DNA of 23,740 bases from JAOUEA01 sp046732015. GTDB lineage: Bacteria; Actinomycetota; UBA4738; HRBIN12. Position 1 is the first letter of the stretch; each line of letters begins with the position of its first letter. The stretch lies in assembly GCA_046732015.1 (NCBI GenBank), contig JBKPMF010000099.1, forward strand, positions 1 through 23,740, read 5' to 3'. Positions 15,385 to 21,979 of the stretch are shown here, in pieces. The translations under genes and the position numbers were made by a program. The notes beneath the pieces were generated by a model, which worked only from the letters and a program-made list of their open reading frames with translations, did no database searches and was not told where the DNA came from.

Positions 15385-16704
15385 ATGATCTCCCCCCGAG
15401 CGCGCCGATCCGTCGCCGCACCCGTGATGGCGGCGTCACTCCTGGTTTCGCTCGGCACGACATCGGCGTTGGCTGGCGCCACGTGGAGCGAACCCCGGAC
15501 CGCCGCCGCGCCGTTCAGCTGGGCACCCGGCAAAGCGCTCGCCTCCTCGACGGGGTTCGTGCTGTCGGCATGGGCCAGTGACTGCCCGCCACCGAAGGGC
15601 GCCTGCGCGACGAACCACGGCTCGCGCATGGGCGTGTTCGTCCAGCGCGCCAGGAGCGACACGGTCGGCCTGCCGTGGAGTAGTCCCCGCCGCCTGAGCC
15701 CGGGGAACGTCCAGGCCGAGCGGGCCACGATCGCCGCCCGCGGCACCCGCGTACTCGCCGGGTGGGTCACCCAGACCAAGGTCACCGGCTACCGGCCGGG
15801 CGCGCGGCGCGTGTTCTGGGTGCGACGGAGCCGCGACCAAGGCAAGCACTGGGGCGCGCCGATCCGGCTGTCGGCCGCGAAGGGTCGCGTGGACTACCCG
15901 AGGGTGGCGCTGGCCGGCGGCCGCGCGTTCGCCGTCTGGACCGACGCCAAGAGCGGGAACATCCGTCTGGCCACGAGCACCGACGGCGGCGCGCACTGGT
16001 CGACCAAGACGATCGGTTCGACGAACGCCCACGCCGGACGACCTCGCGAAGGTCGGTCCGGCCTCCCGGACCTCGGCGCCAGCGGCCAGAACCTCGTCAT
16101 CACCTGGTACACGAACGACCAGGGCCGCCAAGTGGTCCTCACCTCGGCGACCGGCGGCGACGATCTCGACGCCGGTTCCACCCCCACCGTGCTCGCGAAC
16201 ACGAGCCCACCGAACGGGATCCGGTACGCGGGAGCCGCCGGCGCGAGCGACGGGGCCTCCAACCGCGTGGCCGTCGCCTACTCGACCCCGTCGGGGATCG
16301 CGACCAGGGTGTGGAACGGCGTGACCCTGAGCTCGGAGTCGACCGTGGTCTCATGGCCGCTGGCCGCCGACGGGCAGACGTACGCCAGCGGCTACGGTCC
16401 CGCCGTCCTGCCGAGTGGGGGCGGCGACCTCATGGTGGCGTTCGCGGGATGCCGCGCCAGGGGGATGCCCGATCCGTGCGACACGTTCGACCCGGCCGCG
16501 AGGGTCGACATCGTGGTGGTCACCTCGGGCGACGACGGAGGTGACTGGGGATCGGCCAACGCCATCACCGACAGCGCCAAGCAGCCCTATCGCACCAACG
16601 CCGAACCCTCGCTCGCCCTGGACGGATCGAGGTTCCGGCTGAGCTTCGACCGGTACCAGTCGACCTTCAAGGACTACCGCGTCTGGATCCGGTCCTCGGC
16701 CTAA
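15385..16704 (+). CDS. Secreted Asp-box (BNR/sialidase-like) beta-propeller protein
   Basis: 439 residues. Signal peptide about 1-30 (RARR, hydrophobic stretch, TSALA-GA). The mature protein contains at least three Asp-box motifs of the S-x-D-x-G-x-x-W type: SRDQGKHW, STDGGAHW and SGDDGGDW. They are typical of sialidase-fold and Vps10-like propellers. Other blades begin with RVALAGGRAFAVW, LGASGQNLVITWY, VLPSGGGDLMVAFAG and LALDGSRFRLSFDRY. I see no sialidase Arg triad or FRIP motif that I trust, so enzymatic activity is uncertain; it may bind sugars or proteins. ATG 15376, three codons upstream, is an alternative start, but the TAGGAT box favours 15385. It diverges from the mau-like operon across a 70-nt promoter region. 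Confidence 0.8.
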   Translation: MISPRARRSVAAPVMAASLLVSLGTTSALAGATWSEPRTAAAPFSWAPGKALASSTGFVLSAWASDCPPPKGACATNHGSRMGVFVQRARSDTVGLPWSSPRRLSPGNVQAERATIAARGTRVLAGWVTQTKVTGYRPGARRVFWVRRSRDQGKHWGAPIRLSAAKGRVDYPRVALAGGRAFAVWTDAKSGNIRLATSTDGGAHWSTKTIGSTNAHAGRPREGRSGLPDLGASGQNLVITWYTNDQGRQVVLTSATGGDDLDAGSTPTVLANTSPPNGIRYAGAAGASDGASNRVAVAYSTPSGIATRVWNGVTLSSESTVVSWPLAADGQTYASGYGPAVLPSGGGDLMVAFAGCRARGMPDPCDTFDPAARVDIVVVTSGDDGGDWGSANAITDSAKQPYRTNAEPSLALDGSRFRLSFDRYQSTFKDYRVWIRSSA

Positions 16705-16723
16705 GCGTGTCGGTGGCCCGGGC

Positions 16724-16729
16724 TACCGT
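16724..16729 (+). promoter_or_regulatory. -10 box of the DUF192 gene, leaderless type
   Basis: TACCGT, 8 nt before the ATG at 16738. The hexamer is the same as that before the hemerythrin-like gene. No -35 box recognised; the gene could also be read through from the propeller gene 33 nt upstream. Confidence 0.4.
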
Positions 16730-16737
16730 CCGGTTGG

Positions 16738-17121
16738 ATGCGCCACCTCCTGGTCGCGGGCCCGCGGAACCGCACGTGGACCTTCGAGGTACCCACGCGC
16801 CGAGGCGAGCGTGTCCGCGGGCTTCGCGACCGGCCGGAGCTCGCCCCCGACCGCGCGATGCTGTTCGAGCGGTGCCGGTCGGTCCATACGGTGGGCATGC
16901 GGTTCGCGATCGTCGTGGCCTCGCTCGACCGTGAGGGTCGGGTGATCCACGTTCGCACGATGCGGCCGCGGCGTCTCATGGCGCCAAGGCCGGGGGTGCG
17001 ATCGGTGCTGGAGTGTCACGCGGACGCCGACGTGCGACCGGGCGACCGCTTCGAGGTGGTGCGAGACCTGAGTGCCGCCGGGGGGAAGCCTCCGGCGGCA
17101 CTCAGACCGTCGCGGCGATGA
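16738..17121 (+). CDS. DUF192 family protein
   Basis: 127 residues without a signal peptide. The conserved DUF192 order is visible: MLFERCRSVHTVGMRFAIVV (the usual FxxxxxxxWM-hydrophobic block, here with GM in place of WM), LDREGRVIHV, RPG-RSVLE and GDRFEV near the end. The family is a small beta barrel of unknown biochemical role found across bacteria and archaea. The last 18 codons are folded into a 17-bp hairpin at DNA/RNA level (17068-17105), and the stop overlaps the end of a convergent small gene by 20 nt. Start ATG 16738 follows a TACCGT box. Confidence 0.82.
   Translation: MRHLLVAGPRNRTWTFEVPTRRGERVRGLRDRPELAPDRAMLFERCRSVHTVGMRFAIVVASLDREGRVIHVRTMRPRRLMAPRPGVRSVLECHADADVRPGDRFEVVRDLSAAGGKPPAALRPSRR
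17068..17105. terminator. Long hairpin at the 3' end of the DUF192 gene
   Basis: A 14-bp perfect inverted repeat, CTGAGTGCCGCCGG (17068-17081) and CCGGCGGCACTCAG (17092-17105), extends inward by one G-T and two G-C pairs to a GAAG tetraloop. No T tract follows on either strand. Its position between the ends of two convergent genes suggests a T-less (bidirectional) terminator, but it lies wholly inside the DUF192 coding sequence. Confidence 0.55.
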
Positions 17122-17269
17122 GCATCTTCAGGAGGACCCCCAGGACCGCCGCCACGATCGCGACGAACGCTGCCGCGGCGTACGGACCCCACGCGGGGAC
17201 CGCTACGGGCTCCTTACGAGCCGGGTCAGGTCCCACCAGACCGAGCCACTCCAAGACGATGCGCATCAT
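17102..17269 (-). CDS. 55-residue tail-anchored membrane protein, hypothetical
   Basis: Reads MMRIVLEWLGLV, a short hydrophilic stretch (GPDPARKEPVAVPAW), then a single membrane helix YAAAAFVAIVAAVLGVLLKM to the C-terminus. The codon pattern and the clean soluble-linker-helix layout argue for a real small gene. Start is ATG 17269 (or 17266); the ribosome site is weak (CAGG) and no clear -10 box is seen. Its stop region overlaps the end of the convergent DUF192 gene and the hairpin there. No family recognised. Confidence 0.6.
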   Translation of the reverse strand: MMRIVLEWLGLVGPDPARKEPVAVPAWGPYAAAAFVAIVAAVLGVLLKMLIAATV

Positions 17270-17308
17270 GCCTGATGTTCGGCCGCTGGGCCGCCTCGGT
17301 TGAGTGGC

Positions 17309-17314
17309 TATACT
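17309..17314 (+). promoter_or_regulatory. -10 box of tRNA-Glu/tRNA-Asp unit
   Basis: TATACT, the closest match to TATAAT near any RNA gene here, 38 nt before the tRNA-Glu 5' end, a normal distance for a tRNA promoter. No strong -35 box 17 nt upstream. Confidence 0.5.
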
Positions 17315-17352
17315 CTGTCGGCTGCCTTCCAGGCCGGTAGCCTCGGGTTGAC

Positions 17353-17425
17353 GCCCCCATCGTCTAGCGGCCTAGGACGCCGCCCTTTCAAGGCGGAAGC
17401 ACGGGTTCGAATCCCGTTGGGGGCA
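17353..17425 (+). tRNA. tRNA-Glu(TTC)
   Basis: Acceptor GCCCCCA/TGGGGGC, anticodon stem CCGCC/GGCGG with loop CTTTCAA (anticodon TTC), T arm ACGGG-TTCGAAT-CCCGT, discriminator A. CCA is not encoded. Canonical in every arm. Confidence 0.97.
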
Positions 17426-17449
17426 CGCAGCACCACGCATCACCCATAT

Positions 17450-17525
17450 GCGCCCGTAGAGGAGTCCGGCCGTCCTCACCTCCCTGTCAAGGAGGAGATC
17501 GCGGGATCGAAGCCCGTCGGGCGCG
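17450..17525 (+). tRNA. tRNA-Asp(GTC), atypical sequence
   Basis: Acceptor GCGCCCG/CGGGCGC is perfect, D stem GAGG/CCTC, anticodon stem CCTCC/GGAGG with loop CTGTCAA (anticodon GTC), variable AGATC, T stem GCGGG/CCCGT, and discriminator G73 as expected for Asp. Departures from the norm are a T loop of ATCGAAG in place of TTCGAAT (U54 replaced by A) and A38 in place of the C38 usual in tRNA-Asp. It lies 24 nt after tRNA-Glu, where actinobacteria commonly carry tRNA-Asp. Structure is intact, so it is probably functional, but it could be a decaying copy. Confidence 0.8.
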
Positions 17526-17534
17526 CACGCGGGG

Positions 17535-17560
17535 AGGCGCCGGCCATCTGGCCGGCGCCT
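17535..17560 (+). terminator. Intrinsic terminator after tRNA-Asp
   Basis: AGGCGCCGGCC-ATCT-GGCCGGCGCCT, an 11-bp perfect stem with a 4-nt loop, 9 nt after the tRNA, followed by a T-rich stretch (TTCGTCGTTCC). It lies just before the stop of the convergent secreted-protein gene and could serve both. Confidence 0.8.
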
Positions 17561-17579
17561 TCGTCGTTCCTGTCGTTGC

Positions 17580-18989
17580 TCAGGGCCGGTGGGTGCGATG
17601 GCCCCGGCGACCGTCGTGGCGTTCGCTCGCCAGGTGCCGGCGTTCGTGCCGCAGGGTGCGTCGCTCCTTGTTGACCTCGTGGCGCGCCTCGCGCCGGTCG
17701 TGCCGTTCGATCGCGGTGACGCCCGGCGTCGGGATCAGGGACACCTCGGACAGCGACGCGCCGCTCGGGTACGGGTCATCGTCCGGCGCGACGACGAAGG
17801 GCAGCACCATGACGCCGTGGTTCGTGGACAGATAGCCGATGTCACCCTTCGTCACCGGTTGCCGCACGATGATCACGAAGCGATGCAGGCCCGGCGTCAG
17901 GTTGGACCACGACACCGGCTCGGTGACCACCTTGTCGGCCGTCCTGGGCTCGAAGCTCTTCGTCACCACCGGCGTCGCCGGCCCGGTGTGGAACGAGGGA
18001 TCGAGGAAGATGTCGTAGCCCACGAAGGGCACGGTCTTCACCGAACAGGACCCACAGGTGTCCGATCGAAGGATCAGCGGCATGTTCCAGGTGTCGGTCG
18101 GCGCGAACGCGTCGTCGGGGATGGGCTCACCGTAGAGCACGGTGCCGTAGGCGCCGGGCTGGCCCTTGCCGGATCCGAACCAGCCCACGGCCTCGGTGTT
18201 GTCGGTGTAGTTCTGCCAGGGCGCGGAGCAGTCGAACCCCCGTTCCTTGATGCAGGTGGTGAGGTCGATCGGCACACGCAGGCCGGCGCGAGCGCGCATC
18301 ACCTGCTTGCCGTTCACGAAGATGCCGCCGAACGCGGTGATCCGCAGCTGCTTGTTCATACCCAAGGTCGTGAACCCGTGCTGATAGAAGTCATCGCGCG
18401 GGATGCGCGGAGAGTCGTGCAGGTCGATCAACGGCCCACCGGTTTCGTCCAGGCCGCGCCCGTCGAAATGGATCGTCGTCTCGCACAGGTTCCCGGCGGT
18501 GCACGTCAGGAACGCCCGGTTGCCCCCGAGGATGAACTGATCGACCAACACGTCGCGGCCGTAGGAGTTACGTCCACGGATCTCGACCTCGTTGATCTTC
18601 ACCACGGTGCTGGGATTGACCGCAGGGATGTTGGCGCCCAGGTGCAGTCGCAGCCGCAGGTCCAAGCGCATGTCCTGGTTCGACACGGCGCCCACCGGCG
18701 CGCAGGTCTCCAGGTGGGTATGCCCGGTGCTTCGTCCCGGCTGAGCGCCCAGCGGCAGGAACCACTCCTGGGCCTCCAGCGGGATCCGGCGCTCGGGGTA
18801 GCTGGCGTCGGGCGCGAAGGTGTCATGCCAGCCGCCACCTGCGGCGCACTGATCGGATAGCGAGACGTTGGGCGACAGAGCCAGCTCAGACGCGTGTTCG
18901 TTCCGGGCGCTCGCCACCTGGGGCACGACCACCACGGCGGAGAGCAGGGCGAGGCCGAGCACGGCGGCCATCGATCTTCGGATCTGCAA
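17580..18989 (-). CDS. Large secreted protein of unknown function with Arg/His-rich tail
   Basis: 469 residues from a TTG start at 18989. The start was chosen because GGGGAG lies 7 nt upstream and gives a proper signal peptide (QIRRSMAAVLGLALLSAVVVVPQVASA). The longer frame to 19193 would run through the divergent alkD promoter and start; ATG 18971 is the alternative. The mature part is beta-rich with paired Cys (TCTAGNLC, DTCGSCSV) and a GHTHLETC segment. The last 45 residues are an Arg, His and Glu-rich tail (REARHEVNKERR, RHERRHLASERH) likely to be helical and basic. I recognise no family. It is probably an extracellular or wall-associated protein. It sits between tRNA-Asp and alkD. Confidence 0.75.
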   Translation of the reverse strand: MQIRRSMAAVLGLALLSAVVVVPQVASARNEHASELALSPNVSLSDQCAAGGGWHDTFAPDASYPERRIPLEAQEWFLPLGAQPGRSTGHTHLETCAPVGAVSNQDMRLDLRLRLHLGANIPAVNPSTVVKINEVEIRGRNSYGRDVLVDQFILGGNRAFLTCTAGNLCETTIHFDGRGLDETGGPLIDLHDSPRIPRDDFYQHGFTTLGMNKQLRITAFGGIFVNGKQVMRARAGLRVPIDLTTCIKERGFDCSAPWQNYTDNTEAVGWFGSGKGQPGAYGTVLYGEPIPDDAFAPTDTWNMPLILRSDTCGSCSVKTVPFVGYDIFLDPSFHTGPATPVVTKSFEPRTADKVVTEPVSWSNLTPGLHRFVIIVRQPVTKGDIGYLSTNHGVMVLPFVVAPDDDPYPSGASLSEVSLIPTPGVTAIERHDRREARHEVNKERRTLRHERRHLASERHDGRRGHRTHRP

Positions 18990-19092
18990 CTCGGAACTCC
19001 CCTGGTGTTCGGACCGGTCCCGTCCTCTCCGGCGATGCGCCGTGGGGCCGACTGGGGATGTGTCGACCCCTGGGCGGAGGAGCTTGAGCGCG

Positions 19093-19098
19093 TATCCT
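19093..19098 (+). promoter_or_regulatory. -10 box of the AlkD-like gene, leaderless type
   Basis: TATCCT, 6 nt before the ATG at 19105. It supports this start over the longer frame from 18868, which would overlap the divergent secreted-protein gene. Confidence 0.5.
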
Positions 19099-19104
19099 CC
19101 GCCG

Positions 19105-19848
19105 ATGGGCGACGCCATCGATGCCACGAACGCACCGACCGCCGAGGGGTTCATCGAACTGCTGACGCCGCTGGGTTCGACAGACGGGGTCACGTCCGCG
19201 CAGCGCTACCTCGAGCCGGGGCACCACGCGGCGGACCTCGACATCGCGATCGGCGCGCGGATGGGTGAGGTCTTCGCGCTGGCCAAAGCCTGCACCGACA
19301 TGCCGCTGTCCGAGGTGGAGGTCCTGCTGGAGTCCCCGGTCCACGAGGCACGGGTCGGCGCCGTCAGCATCATGGACTTCCAGGCGCGGAGGAAACAGAC
19401 CTCATCGGAACGGCGCAAGGAGCTGTTCGACCTCTACCTCCGCCGCCACGACCGGATCAACACGTGGGACCTGGTCGACCGAAGCGCGCCGTACGTCGTG
19501 GGGGGATACCTGTTCGACAAGCCGCGCACCCCGTTGTACGAGCTGGCCCGGTCCGAGGTCATGTGCGAGCGGCGAACCGCCATCGTCGCCACCTACTACT
19601 TCATCCGGCAGGACGACACCGCCGACACGTTCACGATCGCGGAGATGCTGGTCGACGACGAGGAGGACCTCATCCAGAAGGCGGTGGGTGGATGGGTGCG
19701 CGAGGCCGGCAAGCGCGACCCGCAAGCGCTGCTCGCGTTCCTGGACCGGTTCGCCGCGACGATGCCGCGAACCGCGCTCCGCTACGCCGTCGAGCACCTC
19801 GACGCGGCACAGCGCGCCCACTACATGGCCCTGCGCGGAACGGCCTAG
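19105..19848 (+). CDS. AlkD-type DNA alkylation repair glycosylase
   Basis: 247 residues, made almost wholly of short helix pairs (HEAT-like/ALK repeats). AlkD enzymes remove N3- and N7-alkylated purines without base flipping. The signature RINTWDLVD (residues 117-125) supplies W121 and D125, which match the catalytic Trp/Asp of Bacillus cereus AlkD in spacing. ERRTAIVAT (155-163) supplies the conserved Arg (R157 or R156). Length fits the family (about 230-250). The N-terminal 30 residues are a loose extension. It has its own -10 box and is followed by tRNA-Phe after a 92-nt gap. I see no adaptive-response genes next to it. Confidence 0.88.
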   Translation: MGDAIDATNAPTAEGFIELLTPLGSTDGVTSAQRYLEPGHHAADLDIAIGARMGEVFALAKACTDMPLSEVEVLLESPVHEARVGAVSIMDFQARRKQTSSERRKELFDLYLRRHDRINTWDLVDRSAPYVVGGYLFDKPRTPLYELARSEVMCERRTAIVATYYFIRQDDTADTFTIAEMLVDDEEDLIQKAVGGWVREAGKRDPQALLAFLDRFAATMPRTALRYAVEHLDAAQRAHYMALRGTA

Positions 19849-19879
19849 ATCCACCGAGCCCGAACCCCGCCCCAATCGC

Positions 19880-19885
19880 TACACT
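19880..19885 (+). promoter_or_regulatory. Possible -10 box for tRNA-Phe
   Basis: TACACT lies 55 nt before the tRNA-Phe 5' end, in the only non-coding gap before it. No clear -35 box. Confidence 0.35.
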
Positions 19886-19940
19886 TCCACGCGCTGGTGA
19901 AGACCTCGGTGGCGGTGCTCTCGGGGTGGCCACCGGGCCG

Positions 19941-20016
19941 GGCCAGGTAGCTCAGTAGGTAGAGCACGCGGCTGAAAACCGCGGTGTCGGCAGTTCGATT
20001 CTGCCCCTGGCCACCA
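19941..20016 (+). tRNA. tRNA-Phe(GAA)
   Basis: Acceptor GGCCAGG/CCTGGCC, D stem GCTC/GAGC, anticodon stem CGCGG/CCGCG with loop CTGAAAA (anticodon GAA), T arm GGCAG-TTCGATT-CTGCC, discriminator A at 20013 and an encoded CCA (20014-20016). It is the only tRNA of the four here with encoded CCA. Confidence 0.96.
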
Positions 20017-20023
20017 TCAGAGA

Positions 20024-20045
20024 GACCGCGATCACCGTCGCGGTC
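20024..20045. terminator. Hairpin between tRNA-Phe and the convergent conserved gene
   Basis: GACCGCGA-TCACCG-TCGCGGTC, an 8-bp perfect stem with a 6-nt loop, 7 nt after the tRNA CCA end and touching the stop codon (20044-20046) of the convergent gene. T content downstream is modest (AGTTCATCGCTT) on the plus strand. Probable shared terminator. Confidence 0.6.
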
Positions 20046-20850
20046 AGTTCATCGCTTCGCGGCTGCCCACCTCGGCCCATCGGCTCAGCACGCCCTGGTA
20101 GACGTCGGCGGCTCGTGGGTACTCCTCGCGTTCCAGCGCCTCGAGCGCCTCGTGCACGTCGCGCGCGCTGTGGTCTTCGTCGAGATCGTCCCACGTGAGC
20201 AACGTCGACAGGTCGCCGTAGTCGAGTTCCAGCAGCGACGACGGATCGAACGCGTGCATCCACTGGTGCAGGTCGACGATGAGATCGCTGATCGGCCCCA
20301 GGTCCGACCGGCGCAGTGGCACCACCGCCTGCTCGGCGCGCCGGATCGCCCGCCTGGTGGTGGTGCGGTAGTGCAGGTGGATGCCCCCCGCCTCGTCGGT
20401 GGTGAGCCGGCGCTCCTCGTCGCGGAACAGCACGAACCACCGGATCGGCACGTGCCACGGACTCTGATGGCAGAACGGCACCGCGGAGGGATCGTGTCGG
20501 CGGAAGCGAGCCAGGTCTCTGGCGGCCCGGCGGGCCTCCTTCTTGGGAACGAACTGCTCCCACAGCTCCATGGGCTGGGCCTCGCGGAACGACAGCATCG
20601 CGGCCAGGATGCGCAGACGCAGTCGCATGGGACTCACGTACGTGCGACCGTCCACCACGCGGACCTCGGCGTGCTCGGCCCCGAACGGCGCCAACAGCCC
20701 CAGCGACCCCACCGTTCGATGATCGGCGTAGCGCGGGCGAAGCGACTGCGCGGCGGGACCATCGAGCAGGTAGCGCTCCCAATGGAGCTGCTCGTCGCGC
20801 TCGAAGGCATCGAGCGGCTGGAACACCCTGAGGAACGCGCTGGGCACCAT
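20044..20850 (-). CDS. Conserved actinobacterial protein of unknown function (FLRVFQPLDAF type)
   Basis: 268 residues, cytosolic. The N-terminus MVPSAFLRVFQPLDAFERDE resembles the YLRVYEPLxAF start of a widespread actinobacterial hypothetical family, recalled by pattern only. Other blocks: RTYVSPMRLRLRILAAMLSF, the basic KKEARRAARDLARFRR, RWFVLFRDEERRL, and an acidic C-terminal half with LLTWDDLDEDHSARDVHEALEALEREEYPRAADVYQ, which looks helical. No catalytic motif is seen. The frame is open to ATG 20877, but a TAAGCT box 7 nt before ATG 20850 and the conserved start MVPSAF favour 20850. It is divergent from the 2-oxoacid dehydrogenase operon; the shared space is 64 nt. Confidence 0.8.
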   Translation of the reverse strand: MVPSAFLRVFQPLDAFERDEQLHWERYLLDGPAAQSLRPRYADHRTVGSLGLLAPFGAEHAEVRVVDGRTYVSPMRLRLRILAAMLSFREAQPMELWEQFVPKKEARRAARDLARFRRHDPSAVPFCHQSPWHVPIRWFVLFRDEERRLTTDEAGGIHLHYRTTTRRAIRRAEQAVVPLRRSDLGPISDLIVDLHQWMHAFDPSSLLELDYGDLSTLLTWDDLDEDHSARDVHEALEALEREEYPRAADVYQGVLSRWAEVGSREAMN

Positions 20851-20857
20851 CGCCCCG

Positions 20858-20863
20858 AGCTTA
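20858..20863 (-). promoter_or_regulatory. -10 box of the conserved actinobacterial gene, leaderless type
   Basis: TAAGCT on the minus strand, 7 nt before the ATG at 20850. Confidence 0.45.
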
Positions 20864-20881
20864 CCGCCGGTCGCCATCCCC

Positions 20882-20887
20882 TATGCT
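20882..20887 (+). promoter_or_regulatory. -10 box of the 2-oxoacid dehydrogenase operon
   Basis: TATGCT, 27 nt before the GTG at 20915. Unlike most starts here this leaves a short leader containing a ribosome site GAGGGG (20901-20906). Confidence 0.5.
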
Positions 20888-20914
20888 CTCGGCGTCCGAC
20901 GAGGGGGCCCTGAA

Positions 20915-21979
20915 GTGACCCAGATACCCGAACACTGGCGAGGCACCGAGCCCCTGCAGGTCCTGGCTCCAGACGGTAAGCCGGTCGGCGACACCGATGT
21001 CGGCCTCGAAGGGACCACCCTGCGCGCGATCCTTCGCTGGATGTTGCTGGCTCGGCGGCTGGACCGCGAATGCATCGCCCTCCAACGTCAGGGCGAACTC
21101 ACGGTCTATCCCGGGTTCGAAGGGCAGGAGGCCGCGCAGATCGGCAGCGCGATGGCGCTGGGGCCCGACGACTTCGTGTTCCCGACCTTCCGCGAACTCG
21201 CGGCGGCCCTGGTCCGAGGGGTCGATCCCGTGCAGTACCTCGCCTACCACCGCGGAACCTGGCACGGCGGCCCGTACGACCCCCGGGCCACCCGGTTCGG
21301 ACCGATCTGCATCCCCGTCGCCACCCAGATCGTGCACGGCGTGGGCTACGCGATGGGCGTGAAGCTCGACGGCACGCGCGCCTGTTCGATCGCCTACTTC
21401 GGCGACGGCAGCGCCAGCGAAGGCGACTTCCACGAGGGCGCCAACCTCGCGGGCGTCTTCACCGCCCCGGTGATCCTGTTCTGTCAGAACAACGGATGGG
21501 CGATCAGCGTGCCCACGGCGAACCAGACCGCCGGCGAGATCTGGAAGCGGGCGGAGGGCTACGGCTTCCCCGGCGTCCGGGTCGACGGCAACGACGTGCT
21601 CGCGGTGTACCGAGCCACGAAGCAGGCCGCCGAGCGCGCGTATGCCGGCGGCGGCCCCACCCTGATCGAAGCCCTCACCTATCGGATCGGCGCGCACTCC
21701 ACGGCCGATGACCCCGGCCGTTACCGCGACGATGCCGACGTCGAGGCTGCGCGGGCGTTCGATCCGATCACGCGGTTCCGCACGTGGCTGGTCGCCGAGG
21801 AGATCGTGGACGAGGAGACGATCGGCTCGTGGAACGAGGAGATCGAAGAGCAGGTACTGGCCATCCGCGAGGGCGTGATCGCCCAGCCGGCGCCGCCGGT
21901 GGAGTGGATGTTCGACTGGACCTACGCGGAGCCCCCTGCAACGCTGGCCCGCCAGCGCCGCGAGGTGGTCGGTGACTGA
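20915..21979 (+). CDS. 2-oxoacid dehydrogenase E1 component, alpha subunit (pyruvate or branched-chain type)
   Basis: 354 residues. With the beta subunit it forms the thiamine diphosphate-dependent E1 that decarboxylates pyruvate or branched-chain 2-oxoacids. Thiamine diphosphate motif: GDGSASEGDFHEGANLAGV from residue 163, ending at QNNGWAIS (N192, N193), about 30 residues from GDG to NN as usual. RIGAHSTADDPGRYRD is the conserved His-Ser region of the phosphorylation-loop type. YPGFEGQEAAQIG (65-77) is typical of PdhA/BkdA. The substrate cannot be decided from sequence; alpha/beta E1 in actinobacteria is often branched-chain type since pyruvate is usually handled by a single-chain AceE. Start GTG 20915 has GAGGGG 8 nt upstream. 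Overlaps the beta gene by 8 nt. Confidence 0.92.
   Translation: MTQIPEHWRGTEPLQVLAPDGKPVGDTDVGLEGTTLRAILRWMLLARRLDRECIALQRQGELTVYPGFEGQEAAQIGSAMALGPDDFVFPTFRELAAALVRGVDPVQYLAYHRGTWHGGPYDPRATRFGPICIPVATQIVHGVGYAMGVKLDGTRACSIAYFGDGSASEGDFHEGANLAGVFTAPVILFCQNNGWAISVPTANQTAGEIWKRAEGYGFPGVRVDGNDVLAVYRATKQAAERAYAGGGPTLIEALTYRIGAHSTADDPGRYRDDADVEAARAFDPITRFRTWLVAEEIVDEETIGSWNEEIEEQVLAIREGVIAQPAPPVEWMFDWTYAEPPATLARQRREVVGD

Noticed and set aside
17589..18860. 423-codon plus-strand open frame
   Set aside because: Antisense shadow of the secreted protein, which has a signal peptide and ribosome site on the other strand.
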